This document shows, piece after piece, positions 34,061 to 38,026 of a DNA stretch of 38,026 nucleotides. Under the pieces are notes generated by a model. That model worked only from the letters and a program-made list of their open reading frames with translations, had not been told where the DNA came from and searched no databases. Within the stretch, counting starts at the first letter, position 1. Each line of letters starts with the position of its first letter. The stretch is from NCBI RefSeq assembly GCF_008831285.2, contig NW_022204873.1:1-38026 (forward strand), in the 5' to 3' direction. A program made the position numbers and the translations under genes. The stretch is from Nymphaea colorata. Taxonomy: Eukaryota > Streptophyta > Magnoliopsida > Nymphaeales > Nymphaeaceae.

Positions 34061-36637
34061 CCAAACGAACTTCTGGTATCAAAGCCACTACGTCATTCTA
34101 TACGTAAGTAAGAAATGGTCACGCACATTCAATTAAATACAAGTGATCAATTATATGTAATAACAAGTGAAAATGAATCACTTAATCTCTCAATTAAATA
34201 TAAGTGATCAAATATATGTAATAACAAGTGAAACACATTAGGTTTCTTACAAGACACCAAATGAATGACTCCAATATCATTCATTTTCATACAAACCTAT
34301 GATTTTAATCTACTAAATCATTTAATATAGATGTAACAACAAGTTAAGCACATTCAATTACATATGTTGTGATAAAATGAATCACTTAAATCCCACTCGT
34401 ATTTATACGAACTTGTGATTTCAATTCCTTACATCGATCACCATAGATGTAAGAACTAGTTCAACTTATTGAACTAACTACAAGGGATCAAACTAATGCA
34501 TAGGTCTCCTTTATATCCACACAAACTTGTAAGTTTTAAACATTTAAATCATTGATCAAAGATGTAATAACAAGTGAAACACAATAGGTTAACTACAAGA
34601 CACCAAATGAATCACTCGAATCTCATTCATTTTTGCACAAAATTGTGATTTCAATCTACTAAATCATTTATTATAGACGAAAGAACAAGTTAAACACAAT
34701 TAATTAAGTATGCATGATTATATGAATCACTTAAATCTCACTTGTATTCGTACGAACATGTGATTTCAATCCGTTAGAACGTTCCCTATAGATGTAACAA
34801 CAAATTCAACTCATCGGACTAACTACACGTGTACAAATATAGTGACTTCAACCATTTGTATCCATATAAACTTGTGATTTCAACAATTTAAATCATTCAT
34901 TATAGATGTAATAACAAGTGAAATACATTAGATTAACTATAAGGGACCAATATGATGACTTGACTCTCATTCATTTCCAAACGGACTTCTTTTTTCAAGC
35001 CACTAAGTCATTCTATACGTATGTAACAAATGGTAACGAACATTCAATTAAATATTAGTTATCAAATGTATATAAGAACAAGTAAAAATGAATCACATAA
35101 TCTCTCGATTAAACAAAAGTGATCAAATGTATGTAATGACAAGTGAAACACATTAATTTACCTGTAAGACACCAAATGAATCACTCGAATCCCATCCATT
35201 TTCATATAAACCTATAATTTGAATTTCCTAAATCATTTAATATAAACGTAACAACAAGTTAAGTACATTCAATTAAATATGCGTGATCAATTGAATCACT
35301 TAAATCCCACTCGTATTGATGTGAACTTTTGCATCGATCACTATAAATGTAACAACATGTTATACTTATCGTACAAACTAGAAAGGATCAAACTAATTCA
35401 TAGGTCTCCTTTATATCCATATAAACTTGTGAGTTTTAATTATTTAAATCATTGATCATGGATGTAATAACATGTGAAACACGTTAGGTTAACTATAAGA
35501 CACCAAATGAATCACTCTAATCACATTCATTTTCATACAAACTTGTGATTTCAGTTCACTTAAGACATTATAAATGTAACAACTAGTGAAACACATTAGG
35601 TAAACCATAAGACACCAAATGAATCACTCGAATCTCATTCATTTTCATACAAACTTGTGATTTCAATCTACTAAATTATTTAATATAGATGTAACAACAA
35701 GTTAAACACATTCAATTAGGCATGCATGATCATATAAATCATTTAAATCTCACTTGTATTGGTACGAACCCGTGATTTCAATCCTTTAGATCGTTCACTA
35801 TAGATGTAACAACAAATTCAACTCATCGGACTAATTACACGCATTCAAAGTAATGCATAGATCCCATTTGTATCCATATAAACTTGCGATTTCAATCATT
35901 TAAATCATTCATTATAGATGTAATAACAAGTGAAATACACTAGATTAACTGTAAGAGACCAATTTAATGACCTGACTCTCATTCATTTCCAAACGAACTT
36001 CTTATTTCAAGCCACTAATTCATTCTATACGTATGTAACAAATGGCTACGCACACTCAATTAAATATATTGATCAAATATATGTAATAACAAGTGAAAAT
36101 GAATCATTTAATCTCTCAATTAAATATATGTGATCAAATATATGTAATAACAAGTGAAACATATTAGGTTACCTGCAAGACACGAAATGAATCACTCAAA
36201 TCTCATTCATTTCCATACAAACCTATGATTTCAATATACTAAATCATTTAATATAGATGTAACAACAAGTTAAGCACTTTCAATTACGTATGTGTGATAA
36301 AATGAATCACTTAAATCCCACTCGTATTGAGACGAGTGATTTAGTGTGCGTATGGATACAAATGAATGAGATGTAATAACATGTTCAACTTATTGAACAA
36401 ACTACAAGGGATCAAGCTAAACTAATCCATAGGTCTCCTTTACATCCATATAAACTTGTGAGTTTTTATTGTTTAAATTGTTGATCATAGATGTCATATC
36501 GAGTGAAACACATTAGGTTAATTATAAGACACCAAATGAATCACTCAAGTCTCATTTATTTTCACACAAACTTGTGATTTGAATTCACTTAATCTAGCAA
36601 TATGGAAGTAACAACAAGTTAAGCACATTCAATTAAA
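34061..36637. repeat. HOR copy 11, internally deleted
   Basis: It shares with copy 10 the same palindrome-loss junction (35561 versus 32397, spacing 3164 bp) and the same 'ctctaatcacattc' variant, so the two are close relatives. Its end is lost: near 36637 'gcacattcaatta' runs directly into 'aatacaagtgatc', skipping the anchor monomer. Confidence 0.82.
35554..35573. other. Palindrome-loss junction, HOR copy 11
   Basis: This is the identical junction to that in copy 10, 3164 bp downstream. One deletion was therefore followed by duplication or conversion of the whole HOR. Confidence 0.82.
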
Positions 36638-38026
36638 TACAAGTGATCAATTATATGTAATAACAAGTGAAAATGAATCACTTAAACTCTCAATTAAATA
36701 TAAGTGATCAAATATATGTAATAACAAGTGAAACACATTAGGTTACTTACAAGACACCAAATGAATGACTCCAATATCATTCATTTTCATACAAACCTAT
36801 GATTTTAATCTACTAAATCATTTAATATAGATGTAACAACAAGTTAAGCACATTCATTTACGTATGTTGTGATAAATGAATCACTTAAATCCCACTCGTA
36901 TTTATACGAACTTGTGATTTCAATTCCTTACATCGATCACCATAGATGTAAGAACTAGTTCAACTTATTGAACTAACTACAAGGGATCAAACTAATGCAT
37001 AGGTCTCCTTTATATCCACACAAAACTTGTAAGTTTTAAACATTTAAATCATTGATCAAAGATGTAATAACAAGTGAAACACAATAGGTTAACTACAAGA
37101 CACCAAATGAATCACTCGAATCTCATTTATTTTCACCAAACTTGTGATTTCAATTTACTAAATCATTTATTATTTACGTCACAACAAGTTAAACACATTC
37201 AATTAAGTATGCATGATTATATGAATCACTTAAATCTCACTTGTATTGTACGAACATGTGATTTCAATCCTTTAGAACGTTCCCTATAAATGTAACAATA
37301 AATTCAACTCATCGAACTAACTACACGTGTACAAATATAGTGACTTCAACCATTTGTATCCATATAAACTTGTGATTTCAACCATTTAATCATTCATTAT
37401 AGATGTAATAACAAGTGAAATACATTAGTTTAACTATAAGGGACAATATAATGACTTGACTCTCATTCATTCCAAACGGACTTCTTTTTTTTGAAGCCAC
37501 TAAGTCATTCTATACCTATGTAACAATGGTTACACACATTTAATTAAATATAAGTTATCAAATGTATGTAAGAACAAGTAAAAATGAATCACATAATCTC
37601 TCGATTAAACATAAGTGATCAAATGTATGTAATAACAAGTGAAACACATTAAGTTACCTGTAAGACACCAAATGAATCACTCGAATCCCATCCAATTCAT
37701 ATAAACCTATAATTTGAATTTACTAAATCATTTAATAATAACGTAACAACAAGTTAAGTACATTCAATTAAATATGCGTGATCAATTGAATCATTAAATC
37801 CCACTCGTATTGATGTGAACTTTGTGCATCGATCACTATAGATGTAATAACATGTTTCAACTTATCGTACAAACTAGAAAGGATCAAACTAATTCATAGG
37901 TCTCCTTTATATCCATATAAACTTGTGAGTTTTAATTTTTAAATCATTGATCATGGATGTAATAACATGTGAAACGTTAGGTTAACTATAAGACACCAAA
38001 TGAATCACTCTAATCACATTCATTTT
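36638..38026. repeat. HOR copy 12, partial, window edge
   Basis: This is the beginning of a further HOR unit, starting just after the missing anchor and cut by the window edge. It carries the 'ctctaatcacattc' variant typical of copies 10 and 11. Many single-base gains and losses relative to all other copies are concentrated in its last kilobase. Confidence 0.78.

Larger units (their letters stand above)
29208..38026. repeat. Satellite DNA array, right block
   Basis: The same satellite family resumes directly after the retrotransposon, in the same orientation and the same register as the left block. The sequence 'ggatcaaactaatgcatagg' before the insertion and 'ataggtctcctttatatcc' after it are the two halves of a junction that is uninterrupted in other HOR copies, for example around 1677-1705 and 4698-4725. 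The block runs to the window edge, so the array is longer than the window. No gene or non-satellite insert was seen in it. Confidence 0.96.

Overview
The window looks like heterochromatin from a flowering plant. About 31 kb of it is an AT-rich satellite array, and a single 6.9-kb chromovirus-type Ty3/gypsy LTR retrotransposon is inserted in that array. I found no host protein-coding gene and no RNA gene. The plant assignment rests on the retroelement: its pol domain order, its long TG...CA LTRs, and a C-terminal chromodomain of the kind found in the plant Tekay/Del clade. The species cannot be told from the sequence.

Satellite, 1-22287 and 29208-38026. The basic unit is about 113 bp, usually 109-117 bp between successive 'aacttgtgattt'-like anchors. 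Roughly 28 diverged monomers form a higher-order repeat (HOR) of about 3.1 kb. Using the recurring anchor 'ccaaacgaacttct' (positions 361, 3493, 6503, 8815, 13145, 15629, 18839, 20946, 31013, 34061), the window spans about eleven HOR copies, two of them partial. Complete copies are about 3.0-3.2 kb. Others are shortened by deletions or lengthened by internal duplications, most strikingly three tandem copies of exactly 833 bp at 9391-11845. The ancestral HOR carries a long palindrome (arms about 154 bp, spacer about 42 bp) plus a separate small hairpin. The palindrome is intact in six copies, half lost in one and deleted in three. In one copy its two arms appear to have been homogenised.

Retrotransposon, 22288-29207. 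It is flanked by a perfect 5-bp target duplication (ATAGG). Removing the element and one ATAGG restores a normal HOR of 3142 bp. The 3' LTR is complete (2248 bp). The 5' LTR keeps only its first 749 bp and then jumps directly into gag, so the rest of that LTR, the primer-binding site and the start of gag are gone. The remaining reading frame encodes, in order, gag zinc knuckle, protease, reverse transcriptase, RNase H, integrase and chromodomain. It is broken by a frameshifting deletion at about 24753 and an in-frame stop at 26229. The element is therefore a defective, non-autonomous relic. The aligned LTR parts differ at about 20 of 745 positions by eye, so it is fairly young but not newly inserted.

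Taken together, the window records a satellite that evolves by unequal exchange, local amplification and palindrome loss. A heterochromatin-seeking chromovirus landed in one HOR and has not been co-amplified with it within this window. All coordinates of repeat boundaries and all divergence values were worked out by eye.
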